From: Aspidapion aeneum
Taxonomy: Eukaryota; Arthropoda; Insecta; Coleoptera; Brentidae
NCBI GenBank assembly: GCA_963576565.1
Contig: OY755047.1
Coordinates: forward strand, 4,620,931 to 4,684,930
DNA: 64,000 nucleotides
Reading direction: 5' to 3'
Shown piece after piece: positions 32,873-42,738 of the stretch. Made by a program: the position numbers and the translations under genes. The notes beneath the pieces are model-generated. The model ran no database searches. It saw nothing but the letters and a program-made list of their open reading frames with translations, and was not told the DNA's origin. Positions within the stretch are counted from its first letter, which is position 1. Each line of letters starts with the position of its first letter.

Positions 32873-33697
32873 TAGTCTTAAACAAGGTTGCTGTATCTCG
32901 CCTACGCTCTTCAAGATATATTTGGAACAAGTGCTTAAAGTCTGGAAAAGAAAATGCCAAAACATGGAAATTCCGTTGGATGAAACCACCTTGTATACTT
33001 TATGTTTCGCCGATGATCAGATATTGGTGGCTCAGGATTATGACGACCTCGAATATATGACACGAAAACTAATAGAAGAGTACAATAAGTGGGGACTAAC
33101 TAGAGGTTAATATCAATAAGACAGAGTATATGTGTATTGGTGGAACGAAACAGGATCTAATCTTAAATACTGGGCAGCGAATTCAGTCCTGTGATGAGTA
33201 AGGAAGGAAGAAAGGCAATAACTTTATTAAATGGAATAATTTGGGACCAAAGTATATCAAAACATAACAAAAAGCTTATATATAACACCATTGTAAAAAG
33301 TATTATTACATACGGCTCAGAAGTATGGCCGAGAAAAAATGCTTTCCGCTACGGAGATGGACTATTGGAGAAGAGCAGCAGGGAAATCCAAAAGAGAAAG
33401 AGTTACGAATCAAAGAATAAGAGAAATTATGACAGTGGGGGAACGTACTTTAGTGGATGATATAAGAACAAAGCAACTGGTGCGGTACGGACATATACAA
33501 AGAATGAATGATGAAAGACTACCTCAACAAATACTACAATGGAAACCAACTGGCCGAAGAAAACGAGGACGGCCAAGGAGAAGCTGGAGAGAAGGAATAG
33601 ACAGTGAATTAAGAATAAGAGGCCTAGATGATGAATTATGGGCAAACAGAAACGAGTGGAGATTGGGTATCGGAAGACGTAGAACGTTGTGAAACCG

Positions 33698-33747
<50 letters not shown>
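32873..33747 (+). pseudogene. RTE-type LINE family B, second 5'-truncated copy
   Basis: Homology begins at AGTCTTAAACAAGGTTGC, just before motif B (LKQGCCISPTLFKIY), so motif A is absent. Motif C is intact (FADDQILVAQ). A 4-bp CTAA duplication after KWGL (about 33099) shifts the frame. About 70 bp corresponding to KYLGLKI...DRNV of the 16-kb copy is deleted near 33200. 33339-33692 keeps the thumb and C-terminal tail (RRAAGKSKRERVTNQRIREI ... RRKRGRPRRSWREG). The 3' end expands into (TA)n at 33702-33747. It abuts hAT-2 at 33748. Confidence 0.85.
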
Positions 33748-33750
<3 letters not shown>

Positions 33751-33904
33751 GGTTACCAGATAAAAACGTCTCTACCCAGGACCAGCCGTCAAGAAAATCC
33801 GGACAAAATCCGGACGTCAAAATTTTTTCGATGCCACACACAAAAAATCAACTTTTTTTTTTATTGAAACAATAACTAATAAATAACATAATATACCTAC
33901 TATT

Positions 33905-34210
33905 TTATAGGTAATTTTCACTGCTTTGTATTTTATTCAACAGCGTTGAATTTTTAGGCAGAAGTACAAAATCGTAAAATTCTGAGCAGCTCATATTTCT
34001 TAAATTGTATGAAGTCATGAGTATTCCTTTTACAGAAGATAAAAGCAGCCTATTTCTTTCTTTGGTCCACTGGGTAGAAATACTTGCATTAAAATATTTT
34101 GCCCATTTTTCGTGGGTAGGCAGATTGTGGTCATCAGAAGTAAAATTGTCTGATATGTACTTCTTTAGATTACAAACTTCTTCAAAAAAATTGTGTGTGC
34201 TTAAGACCAC
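33905..34210 (-). pseudogene. hAT-like transposase C-terminal remnant
   Basis: 101 codons. Residues about 14-60 (LKKYISDNF...THEKWAKYFNAS) lead into QWTKERNRLLLSSVKGILMT and then CSEFYDFVLLPKNSTLLNKI..SSENY. This order (short linker, SxQWTxERNRxS, a helix, then CxEFYxF and SSxKY) is one I associate with the C-terminal tail of a hAT-related transposase family. Family recall, not verified. The first ~10 residues derive from the 34185-34252 repeat. No catalytic domain is present. Confidence 0.5.
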
Positions 34211-34252
34211 ACGGCAGAAGTGTAATTCAACAAGGCGAAATTAATAATACTA

Positions 34253-34565
34253 CTTTAAGCGGGGTCTTAACATAACGTTTTACCTTACGTCTTGCCTGTC
34301 AGTCAAAAGGGTCCAGTATGACGGTTGAAAGAAGCGTAGACACTTGATAGTTCTAAAGTACGTTTTTAGATCAGTTATTGATACAAAACGATGGTTTTAT
34401 TGGAAAACAATGCGTGATCCGGTCAGTTCTCTAGGCGGTCTTTCGTCTTAAATCAGTTCAAGTAAAACGTCCGTTTTTCCGTCTACACACAAAGTTTTAC
34501 TTGATGCGTTTTGACTGAACAGGCAAGATGTAAGGTAAAACGTTATGTGAAGACCCCGCTTAAAG
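34253..34565. mobile_element. 313-bp MITE with ~55-bp TIRs
   Basis: Starts CTTTAAGCGGGGTCTTAACA and ends with its near complement (TGTGAAGACCCCGCTTAAAG). The arms continue through AACGTTTTACCTTACGTCTTG. TTAA lies symmetrically near both ends, so a TTAA (piggyBac-like) target is possible, but it is part of the palindrome, so not proven. Confidence 0.8.
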
Positions 34566-34750
34566 GTGAATTAACACTGCTAAATTTATCGACGATTATT
34601 GTTTAATTACATTTTTTGAATTTTTTTAAACTAGTTTATTTTGCATTATTTGATGTTTATAAAGGCGGCTACTTTAAAATCCGGACGTTTATGAAAAATC
34701 CGCCCGGACCCACCCGGACGTAGTAAAAATCCGGACGTCTGGTAACCCTA

Positions 34751-34810
34751 GTCGCAGTGGAAGGGCTGCAAGGCCCACTCACATATGAATCATGATCAGT
34801 CATCATCAAC
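34751..34810 (+). mobile_element. RNase H LINE, 3' terminal fragment
   Basis: TCGCAGTGGAAGGGCTGCAA, GGCCCACTCACATATGAATC and an ATC-rich tail match 56426-56486 and 58140-58200. It is only ~60 bp: an extreme 5' truncation, or what hAT-2 left when it landed upstream. Confidence 0.75.
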
Positions 34811-34871
34811 AGTAAAATGTACGAAAGATGGTAAATTACTTAAAAAATATTGAGTCTACTGTGGACTATTA

Positions 34872-35148
34872 GGAACTTATTGCAATAAAGCCAGGCAGTA
34901 ATTGTGCCGGGCACTATTCTGACAATTTCGCATTATAAGAACAGCTGTCTTTTTTCAAAATAAGGCCTTTTTGTGTTATAAGAGCCGGAATTAATAGTGC
35001 CGCCATTATTAATGGAAAATAAACGACTGGATTTATAAATTCGACTTTGGTCATGTCAATTTTGAAAGATCAACTGTCAGTTTTCAATGGAAAACTGTCA
35101 GAATAGTACCCGGCACTATTACTGCCTGGATTTATTGCAATAAGTCCC
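34872..35148 (+). mobile_element. TA-type MITE family A, complete copy
   Basis: Begins GGAACTTATTGCAATAAAGC, ends GGATTTATTGCAATAAGTCCC, with TA at 34870-34871 and 35149-35150. TIRs extend about 55 bp and include GTGCCGGGCACTATT. 277 bp, non-coding. This is the clearest member of the family. Confidence 0.88.
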
Positions 35149-35439
35149 TATTGTGTTAAAATTCTTCCTGAATCGGTGATATCTCGTTGCATGAGGTTTG
35201 ATAAAAATAATCCTTGAAACGGCAAGGTCCAGACAAGGACGTTTGAAAATAAAAGCCCAAAAAAGTGATTAATTCGGCGCCAAATTATACTCGAAAAAGT
35301 TGAAGCCAGAGAGCGCTATAAACCCACGCGTTTTAAACAACTTTTACAAAAATTAAATTTAAATAAATTTCGACGGTAGGTATGGAGACAAGCCATTATT
35401 TTGTACTAATTTTTAGCGTTTCATACACAGCAAAGAATA

Positions 35440-36306
35440 CAGTAAAACCTCTCCTCTCTTAAGCGGACACTCTTTTTAGGAGGACGAATTTGTTGAAACC
35501 ACGCTTTTGTCTATTTCTTTACATGTAAAACTCACTCCTTTAACCGAACATTCTAATTACCGGACGCAGACAATTTTTTTTGGTTAAAAAATTCTGCAAC
35601 CTCTCTTAACCGGATGGAACCTCTGACAACGGGACGAAGCGCTGCACGACATGCGCATAAATATAATCTAGTATGTTGGCAACAAGCGGAGAATTACCTC
35701 TTTCCGTTTTAATACGGAGACTAAATACTTCTGTCGTATTACAACATATTTTATTTAGCGGGACTGCTGTGTTTTATTTTTATTGTTCAGAAAATTTAAT
35801 ATCGGAAAAAATCAAGCAGCGGAAATTGTTAATAAATGTATATTAAAATTTCACAGTTCCCTCTCTTAAGCGGACACCTCAGTGGCGGGTCCAGGGGGGG
35901 GGGCACTAGGGGCACTTGCCCCCCCGAGAATTTTTTAAATATGCAAAAAATTAATAAAAAGTAAGGTTTTTGCTAATAAAAATTCAAAATTTTTGCTTGC
36001 AGCGCGCATTAAAGTGTCTATTGTTATTATTATCGAAATTACAACCACTTTTATTAATAAATTATCCTGAATTTGTAGCCTAAACTTGCAAAATGTTTCA
36101 CCTGGTGTAGAAAATAATACATATACCAGGTATTAAAAGAAACAGGGCGAATCCAGGGGGGACACTAATACCGTTTTTTACCAACAGAGAAAGTCACCTA
36201 AAGTGCCCCCCTCCGAGAAGCAGCACTGGATCCGCCCTTGGGACACCTCCAATAAGCGGACAAAATCAACGAAATCGTGAGTGTCCGATTATAGGAGGTT
36301 TCACTG
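35440..36306 (+). mobile_element. pogo/Tigger-like element B, full length with nested hAT MITE
   Basis: CAGTAAAACCTC at the start, GAGGTTTCACTG-type end (AGGAGGTTTCACTG), TA at 35438-35439 and 36307-36308. The core (about 500 bp without the insert) keeps GCGGACAC subterminal motifs and a vestige of the transposase helix-turn-helix (AATTTAATATCGGAAAAAAT, about 35795). The element at 35880-36240 is inserted in its right subterminal region. Confidence 0.85.
35880..36240. mobile_element. 361-bp hAT MITE with perfect 8-bp target duplication
   Basis: CAGTGGCGGGTCCAGG at one end, GGATCCGCCCTTG at the other. GGACACCT is repeated at 35872-35879 and 36241-36248; the duplicated target is a subterminal motif of the host pogo-like element. 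G- and C-tracts lie next to the ends. It has the same family as 36576-36848. Confidence 0.9.
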
Positions 36307-36401
36307 TATTTAAAACTAGAGACTTGTTGAAGGTGAAATAAGGTCTAGTAGTAATAGGGACTTATTGCAATAAAGCCAGGCACTAATTGTGCCGGGCACT
36401 A

Positions 36402-36513
36402 AACCCTATATCATTAATTTTGAGACAACTTTTTTTCGTTGGTCTATGCTATCTGTTATGGTAAACAGCTAATAACTGTCAAAAAGTTATCTCAAAAATT
36501 ATAATATGGAGTT
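36402..36513. mobile_element. 112-bp TA-flanked MITE
   Basis: AACCCTATATCATTAATTTT begins and AAAATTATAATATGGAGTT ends, with paired AGACAACTTTTTT and AAAAAGTTATCT. TA precedes and follows (36400-36401, 36514-36515). The join GGCACTA/TATTCTG restores the uninterrupted family A sequence. Confidence 0.8.
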
Positions 36514-36575
36514 TATTCTGATGAGTTTAAAATTATAAGAACAGCTGTCTTCTTTAAAAATTAGGCCCTTGTGTA

Positions 36576-36848
36576 CAAGGGCGGATCCAGAGGTGCTTCT
36601 CGGGGGGGGGCACTTTAGGTGACATTCTCTGTTGGTAAAAAACGGTATATATTTTTTTAAGCAGCATTTTATTGAATTAGTCAGTGGTTGTAATTTCGAT
36701 GATAACAACAATAGACACTTTCATGCGCCGCAGGCAAAAATTTTGAGTTTTTATTAGCAAAAACATTACTTTTTACTCATTTTTTGTATTTTCAAAAAAT
36801 TCTCGGGGGGGCAAGTGCCCCTGGTGCCCCCCCCTGGATCCGTCACTG
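36576..36848. mobile_element. 273-bp hAT MITE with perfect 8-bp target duplication
   Basis: CAAGGGCGGATCCAG to CTGGATCCGTCACTG, CTTGTGTA duplicated at 36568-36575 and 36849-36856. Same family as 35880-36240 but in the opposite orientation: AAAAACGGTATA and the G-tract appear near its left here. Confidence 0.9.
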
Positions 36849-37194
36849 CTTGTGTATTATAAGAGCCAGAGAATTAATAGTGCCGTCATTATTAATGGAA
36901 AACATGGATTTATAAATTGGAAATGTCAACTTTGAAAGATCAACTGTCAGTTTTTAATGAAAAGCTGTAATAATAACTGGAATAAGGATAGGGACAGGTA
37001 AGCCGTTTTTCCAAACAAAAAATAAATAAAATACAGGGGGTTGCATTTAAAATAAGAAAGTTGGTGTTGGCCACTGTCACATGACACACCCTATATAATT
37101 TTTTTGTTAAATGATTTTAAAATAAAAGTTTACTAGATTTTTTTAAAAAAATACACTGCATACCGACAATTCTAGAAAAATTACCTATGCACTG

Positions 37195-37605
37195 TTCAAT
37201 GGTGAAAAGCACGCTATTGTACTTGTCGTGTAACAGAAAAATATAAAGCAAAAATGAAAAGTGTCGAAATGGATACAATAAGATCAATGAGAATATCTAG
37301 AACAGATCATATAAGAAATGAGATCATAAAAGAAAGAATGGGAATCGAGGGCACCATAACGGATGACATCACTAAAAGACAATTGATATGGTACGGCCAT
37401 GTACAACGGACAACAAAGCAGGTCCTAGAATGGCAACCAATAGGGCACAGAAAAAGAGGGCGTCCTAAACTAGAATGGCATAACAGTCAATCCAAACATC
37501 AATGAGTCAAAAAACCTGATGATGATGATGATGATTGTCAGGATCGAAGGAGGTGGAGAAGAGGCGTCGGACAACGTAGAAAAACGTTCTAAACCGACAT
37601 AGTAG
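37195..37605 (+). pseudogene. RTE-type LINE family A, 3' part only
   Basis: Starts within the thumb (CAATGGTGAAAAGCACGC). 37254-37505 carries MKSVEMDTIRSMRISRTDHI, KRQLIWYGHVQR, then a deletion of MNDERLP, and KQVLEWQPIGHRKRGRPK. A (GAT)n expansion occurs at 37518-37537 in the tail. The 3' end reads ACCGACATAGTAGTTGTA. No RT catalytic motif. Confidence 0.8.
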
Positions 37606-37609
37606 TTGT

Positions 37610-37985
37610 ACTTTTCTTTAAAAAATGGTGCCGCATTTTTTTTAAATGCCGGTGCTAGCAATTTTTTTTAAATAAGATATTTTATAGAAAAAATGTTGCT
37701 TATAATGAAGGGTCTTTTGTGTTTGCCGGCCCGAAATTTTAATGTTATATTAAAATACTTTATTCGATCACTAGTCGTCCTTGGTACACAGTGTTACCTA
37801 ATAAAAAATTCTAAATTTTTTCTTCCTTTATTCTAACACAAAAAATCTCGCGTATAGAGAAAATGTAATAATATACACAAAAAAAACGAAATGTGTTTAA
37901 AAGTAAATGGCAAGATTGTCTCCAAAATCATATGAATTGGTTTAGTCAGTCCGAGGCTCAAAAGATTTCTGCGCGCGCGCATTCT
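37610..37985. other. Intergenic, no recognised feature
   Basis: AT-rich with T-tracts; no gene seen. Confidence 0.5.
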
Positions 37986-37990
37986 GTTGG

Positions 37991-38160
37991 GAACCAGCGG
38001 CGTAGCGTGCCTGAAGGGGCAGGGAGGTCGACAGATAAAAAGGGGGCCCATCAAAAATTTTGCGACCAAAAAAAAAACAAAAAAAAAGGTTATCAGGTTT
38101 TTAGTTTCCTCGCGACAGTTTTGCCCTCTCAATTTGCCGTTGCCGGCCCTGCTGCCGAAT
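37991..38160. mobile_element. hAT-like MITE, damaged
   Basis: CAGCGGCGTAGCGTGCC at the left; GCGACCAAAAAAAAAACAAA and GCCGGCCCTGCTGCCG further right. The left end is the complement of the terminus at 57135-57152. Overlapping ORFs at 37893-38169 are low-complexity and not called. Confidence 0.55.
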
Positions 38161-38178
38161 AAAGCTTAGGGCGCCAGT

Positions 38179-39371
38179 CATTGGCGTAGCTAGCCTTGCT
38201 TTTCAGGGGGGCCGTGGCCCCGGTCTATCTTGAACAAAAAGCAAACATAGGTTTTAAAGAGTCGTGCAAAATGTGCCATGAATAAAAAAAATACGCGCAT
38301 TAAATGTTCTAATATTTTAATTTAACAAATTTAATAATACATTTACCAACTTATTTATATGTATACACAGGAAGTATGTAATTCAGCAATTCTACAAAGA
38401 AAGTTTTCTACGTCGCTGACTGAAAGCGTCTACCACACTGTCAAGTCGACCTCAACATCTTTTTCTATGAATAACAATGACAAACCTGAGTGTCTCTCTT
38501 GAGTCATAGTTGTTCTAAGCCAATTAAAAACTCTCCTCATGGCAGAGAAAGACCTCTCGCAAGTTGCACTTGAAATTGGAAGAATACTCGCAACTTTATA
38601 AAGTTGGTAGAGGTTTGGATAGGTGTTTTCTGCTATATGTTGTTTGATAGAATCATGACCAACAGTTTAATTTAACCGAAAAATACAATTCTTTAAAACG
38701 GTCATTTCTGCTCTTAGAGCAGAAGTATTAATATAAAAAATTTCCCGGTATTGCTCGACGAATTTATTCCATTTAACGACGTGGGAAAACTTAATATGAA
38801 AATGGTTATGAAATTGTCACCAAAATCGGAAAATTTCCATAAGACACTAAACGCTAACCTCAAAAAAACTAAAAAGATTATTATATTTATTTTAGAAAAA
38901 CAGTTTAAAAAGGTCTTTTATAACCTTACGACATCTACAACCCGATTTCGGAAACAGAGGGGCAAAGGTCGCTGTCTTTATTAAATGCGAAATTCAACTT
39001 ACACTTCTATAATATTTTACAAGATGTCGCCAATATGTATGAAATATTCAATATGCATAATTATGTTTAAATTTAAAAAATATTTTCGGGAAATTGCATA
39101 AGTGCAGAAAAGTTACCGATAATTTAAAGAGAAAAAGCCTAATTTCGCAAGACAAGGGCTTTTTCCTGAAATGTAAACATTATCTGAATGATTTTAAATT
39201 TTAATGCACCTAAGTATTTTATTTGAATATTTCCCGAATAATAATAGAAAAGTATGTATTTTCAGCGTCATGTTCTTTTACTAGTAGTCGGTAGGGGAGG
39301 CCTAAAATATCTTAGGGGGGGCCTAAGGGACTTCAGGGGGGGGCCAGCCCCCCCCCCTAGCTACGCCAATG
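38179..39371 (-). mobile_element. hAT-3 element with perfect 8-bp target duplication
   Basis: CATTGGCGTAGCTAGCC and its complement end the element, GCGCCAGT lies at 38171-38178 and 39372-39379. 1193 bp with G/C tracts next to the ends. It contains the C-terminal part of its transposase (next entry) and a ~0.7-kb AT-rich remainder, so it is an internally deleted copy. Confidence 0.9.
38395..38645 (-). pseudogene. hAT transposase dimerisation domain (Dimer_Tnp_hAT-like)
   Basis: The minus strand from about 38640 reads YPNLYQLYKVASILPISSATCERSFSAMRR, then NWLRTTMTQERHSGLSLLFI and DVEVDLTVW before a stop. The P-(V/I)-SSAxCERSFS core is the diagnostic motif of the hAT C-terminal dimerisation domain. 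The tail is cut by a TAG where the family usually continues. No upstream catalytic segment was found inside the element. Confidence 0.85.
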
Positions 39372-39379
39372 GCGCCAGT

Positions 39380-39808
39380 ACTCTAGGGGCGGGGGGGGCG
39401 ACAAAACCCTGACCTTCCAAAATCAAAACAAACTCATACGTCTTTACTATAAATAGGATAGAACCGGCAACACGTAGGACGGGCAACGAACGTTTTCGCA
39501 AGATGAGTATGGCCGATGTCAACTAAAACAAACATTCCTCCCGCCACCGCGCGGGAACAGCCACCCATACACTGCTGAAAAACGGGTCAAATTGAAATTT
39601 TGTCCCGCGCGGTGCTGCCAGCTTGTAATTATTTACGCTAAAACAGTTCACCCAATTAATCGCTTGATGTTAACCATAGATATTTAATAATAATAAAATA
39701 CGGCCTCATGAGGTCTTGCCCCCCCCCCCCCCGAAACTGTCTAAACTGTGTCGGGCCCCCCCGAAACTTTCTTCTATATACGCCACTGCCTGTAACAACC
39801 GTCACTGA
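39380..39808 (-). mobile_element. hAT-1 fragment (left arm, inverted)
   Basis: On the minus strand it starts CAGTGACGGTTGTTACAGG, as the hAT-1 copy at 30941 does. It is interrupted at about 39712-39787 by a short CAGTGGCGTATATAG...GAGG element with long C/G tracts, then continues with the left-arm landmarks (TTAATTGGGTGAAC, GTTTTAGTTGACATCGG). It ends near the boundary with hAT-3. Confidence 0.65.
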
Positions 39809-40250
39809 TCAAAACTGTCTTACATAACCACTCTCGAGAGTAGTTTTCAAGTGTATTTTTCTCAAATTGACACGTAATCTAATAATCCAAAATACAGGAA
39901 AACAACCATTTTACGCTTTTTTATATGGGTTAATTGCACCCATTTTACATTAAAAGTTGACAATCAATGGCTTTTTCTAATAACCGTAATTTTCTGGAAA
40001 AAAACAGCTCGTAAAATTAATTTTAAAATAGTACTACACATATCATTAAAATGGTTTACCTACGTAGCTATAGGTACTTGATAAAAGCTAGTATATATAT
40101 ACGTCTAACAGTTTTAATTTTACTTTTTTGCGTTTTTTTATAAAAAAGATGACGTTTTTTGTTATCTTGAACGTCACATTTTATTTTTAGACCTTAGAAA
40201 GTTCGCAATAAAAGTTGTTAAAACTGTTTTTTTAATATTTTTGGGGAAAG

Positions 40251-40404
40251 CATGGGCGTACCCAGGGGGCAAGCCTTAGATTTTTTTACATATTTCATGA
40301 TAAAACACAAAAAATAGCTTAAAATTTGACATCATGAGGCTTCGCCCCCCCCCCCCCAAGAGGCCTCGGTCCCCCTCCAAGACACATTCCTGGGTGCGCC
40401 ACTG
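40251..40404. mobile_element. 154-bp hAT-type MITE
   Basis: CATGGGCGTACCCAGG to CCTGGGTGCGCCACTG, with GGAAAG on both sides (six clear bases of a probable 8-bp duplication). The interior holds a C-tract. Non-coding. Confidence 0.75.
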
Positions 40405-40614
40405 GGAAAGTGCTCTAAGATGGCGTACTTTTTCGAAAACAATTATAAAAATTTTTGGATTTATTAACTTTGTATGACAAGTCTAAGAACAAAAATTATC
40501 TTTAGAAAAAAACCATCTCACCAGACCCATAATCTAATAAAACTAAAATAGAGAAAAGTAAACAAAGTTAAGAATCCATTTTTAGCATTTTTTGCTACAA
40601 AAGACTATTTTTCT

Positions 40615-41258
40615 TCCAAAAGCAGTATTTTGAGAAAGGACCTAAAAATCCTAAAAATTAACCAAAATTTTAGTGCAGGTAATAAAAAATTATACAATGC
40701 TGAAAACGTACGGTTGCGAAAAACGAAATGCGTTTTTTGCTTTATTTGTCTTATTATGAACAATCCACGAAGTGATCCTGCATGGGTGGCAAAGGGAATG
40801 TGTGATATCAAGCACTTTAGTAAAAAGTTAAAGACACAAAGTAAGTGCTACTTATTTAAATAACCACATAGAATTTTCTATGCTAGGCAAGACTGATATT
40901 AGGTGCCAATTGAATAGTGCCCATAGGCAAAACATTACCGAACATAATGAAAATGTGGCAAAAAATAGACACATACTTAGTAGGTTAATAGACTGTTTAA
41001 AAATTTATGGGATTTTTTAGGTTGCTCTACGGGGCTATGATGAGTCTGAAACTGGCGCTAATCCGAGCACTTTGCGCATGTAAAAGAAGGGCGAATAAAC
41101 TTTATCTATAAACAAATAAACTAAAAACTAAACCAAGTAGCTGCTTGTTTGTAAAATGCTAAAATAAAATTGTTTAGGTAAGTTTTTTTATCTCCTTTTC
41201 CATGCAATATAAATTTCTGCCCCCCCCCCCCAATTTATAACGTCACCAGCTGCCACTG
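40615..41258 (+). mobile_element. hAT-1 element, copy 2 (transposase part and right end)
   Basis: Colinear with 31372-31994: the same CCTAAAAATTAACC start, TTF region, AAGTAAGTGCTACTTATTTA, and the terminus GCTGCCACTG after a C-tract and AATTTATAACGTC. The left arm is not upstream in the same orientation; an inverted piece is at 39380-39808, so this copy has been rearranged. Confidence 0.7.
40630..41082 (+). pseudogene. hAT-1 transposase N-terminal fragment, second copy
   Basis: 77 codons at 40630-40863 (KLYNAENVRLRKTKC, then FCFICLIMNN, RSDPAWVAKGMCDIKHFS) cover the TTF-type zinc-finger region; its Cys residues (C48, C52 by rough count) are kept. After stops, the DNA continues with LGKTDIRCQLNSA and a LRGYD-like motif before TAA. 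It is slightly better preserved than 31372-31827 in the finger, worse after it. Confidence 0.65.
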
Positions 41259-41281
41259 CCCCCAAGACATATTCCTGGGTG

Positions 41282-41434
41282 CATGAGCGTAGTCAGGGTC
41301 TCGCTCAGGGTGGGGCAAAAAAGCAAAAACATGTACAATCAAATATTTATTACTAAATGAACTAAAGCCAGGATGGGGCAGATGACAAGTCAGGGTGGGG
41401 CAATGAACCTTGCCCCACCCTGACTACGCCCATG
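41282..41434. mobile_element. 153-bp hAT-type MITE with perfect 8-bp target duplication
   Basis: CATGAGCGTAGTCAGGGTC to CACCCTGACTACGCCCATG, CCTGGGTG repeated at 41274-41281 and 41435-41442. It has inserted into the terminus of another hAT-like element (GACATATTCCTGGGTGCG). Deletion relative of 19728-19917. Confidence 0.9.
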
Positions 41435-41442
41435 CCTGGGTG

Positions 41443-41860
41443 CGCTATTGCTAATAAGCTATTAACTAATTTTGCGGACATAATTATCTATTTAAAAGAT
41501 TATAAGAAGAATAGGTATCTACTTCGTGATTTTTCCAATTACCTATTATTATAATTTTTTTGGAATTTTTAGTTATATCAAATTTAGAGATAACTTAAAG
41601 ATAAGGTACCTTTTTCCTTAATGAGTTTTATTATCAAATTCGGTACTTAAATGGTATTATATTATCAAATTTATCTTAGGAATTAATAAGACCTAAACAA
41701 ACAATACAATATATAACAATATAACCAGAGAAATTATATATTTTCCCTTATATAACGTAATTTTGTTCACAATATTTAATCAATTATTTTTTAAATAATG
41801 TAATGTTAAAAAAGAGAGAGGTCCGAGATCAAATACTAATTCAGGGTAAGAGTCATATAC
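41443..41860. other. Intergenic, no recognised feature
   Basis: Very AT-rich; no gene or repeat. Confidence 0.5.
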
Positions 41861-41861
41861 A

Positions 41862-42291
41862 TAATATTCCAATACCCACGGTAACTGCCCATTCATGATG
41901 CAAACATGAGGTCCTGGGGGTCTTTAAGCAAAAAAGACCTGATTGGTTGCTTTCAAAGACATATGCATATTATTTCCATATAGTACGTATTATTGCAATA
42001 CTTACGGTACCTTACGATGCAGAATGCAAACATATTTGAAATAGCAATATCAATGGGTATAAGTCTACCCTCTTTGCGGTCCTTAAGATAAAATGTCCTG
42101 ATTGGTTATACTTTTACGCATGAATATTATTTTATTCTTGTATTCGTTACGTCAAATCATCGGCGTACATTTGACAAAAACTCTATCTATGTAAATTTGG
42201 TATCGGTACATTTATCGTACCTTTATTTCTGAATGTTTGCATCAAACGCCAACTATTGTGTAAATAGGTAACAGGGAGTATTGGAATATTA
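41862..42291. mobile_element. ~430-bp element with TAATATTCCAATAC ends
   Basis: TAATATTCCAATACCC at the left and GTATTGGAATATTA at the right; imperfect pairing continues (ATGATGCAAACAT and ATGTTTGCATC). The body (41888-42200) is shared with 18645-18975. A hairpin insertion sits exactly at its right end. Confidence 0.65.
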
Positions 42292-42338
42292 CACAGACTT
42301 CGAAAAAATTGGTTCATTCAATTTTTTTGAAGTCTGTG
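42292..42338. mobile_element. 47-bp hairpin insertion with 8-bp target duplication
   Basis: CACAGACTTC at one end and GAAGTCTGTG at the other, with a stem of about 20 bp (CACAGACTTCGAAAAAATTG) and a GTTCATT loop. GAATATTA flanks it directly on both sides (42284-42291 and 42339-42346). Confidence 0.75.
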
Positions 42339-42381
42339 GAATATTACGTATATGGTAAGAGTCAGTTTGAGCGAAAGTAGC

Positions 42382-42618
42382 GACTTATAGAAATAAAACC
42401 TGACTTTATTTTAGACTTGACCTCTCAAAATTGACATACCAAAGCCAAATTTAAAAATAAAGTCGCAATCTTTCATTTAATAAATACCGACACTAATAAA
42501 TCCGGTTTTTAAATACACAAAGGCCGAATTTTGAAGTAAAACAGCTGGTTTTTATATGTAAATCTGTCACAATACGGTCGATTTTAAAATAAGGTCAGGT
42601 TTTATTCCAATAAGTGTC
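42382..42618 (-). mobile_element. Diverged relative of MITE family A
   Basis: TIRs GACTTATAGAAATAAAACCT and its near complement AGGTTTTATTCCAATAAGTGTC. On the minus strand it keeps the order AACAGCTG, GGCCTTTGTGTATTTA, CCGG, TTTGGTATGTCAATTTTGA of family A. Ends and interior are strongly diverged. Confidence 0.65.
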
Positions 42619-42738
42619 TAATACTTTAAGAAATGCTCTTGAGAGTAGGGGAAAAGGGGGCAATATGATGTACTTAATTTTATCAAATTATTTTTCCTAT
42701 TTTTCCTGTAAAATTTTCGTCATTTGGAATTAAGTTGG

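Larger units (their letters stand above)
33748..34750 (-). mobile_element. hAT-2 element with two nested repeats
   Basis: Ends TAGGGTTACCAGA and TCTGGTAACCCTA, with subterminal AAATCCGGAC motifs at both sides. It contains a transposase C-terminal remnant at 33905-34210 (minus), the ~70-bp segment shared with 19.2 kb, and a MITE at 34253-34565. It separates the RTE-B (TA)n tail from an RNase H LINE 3' tail at 34751. Confidence 0.75.
36357..36980 (+). mobile_element. TA-type MITE family A, copy holding two insertions
   Basis: Left end GGGACTTATTGCAATAAAGC after TA (36355-36356). The body is interrupted at 36402-36513 and 36576-36848, then resumes (TTATAAGAGCCAGAG, GATCAACTGTCAG). The right TIR is degenerate (AATAAGGATAGGGAC). 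Removing the two inserts gives a length close to the intact members. Confidence 0.75.

Noticed and set aside
36576..36848. G- and C-tracts as G-quadruplex signals
   Set aside because: Single homopolymer runs next to hAT ends, without the four spaced runs needed for a clear quadruplex call.
37893..38169. 89-residue and 60-residue plus-strand ORFs
   Set aside because: Lysine-rich translations of A-tracts in a hAT-like MITE.
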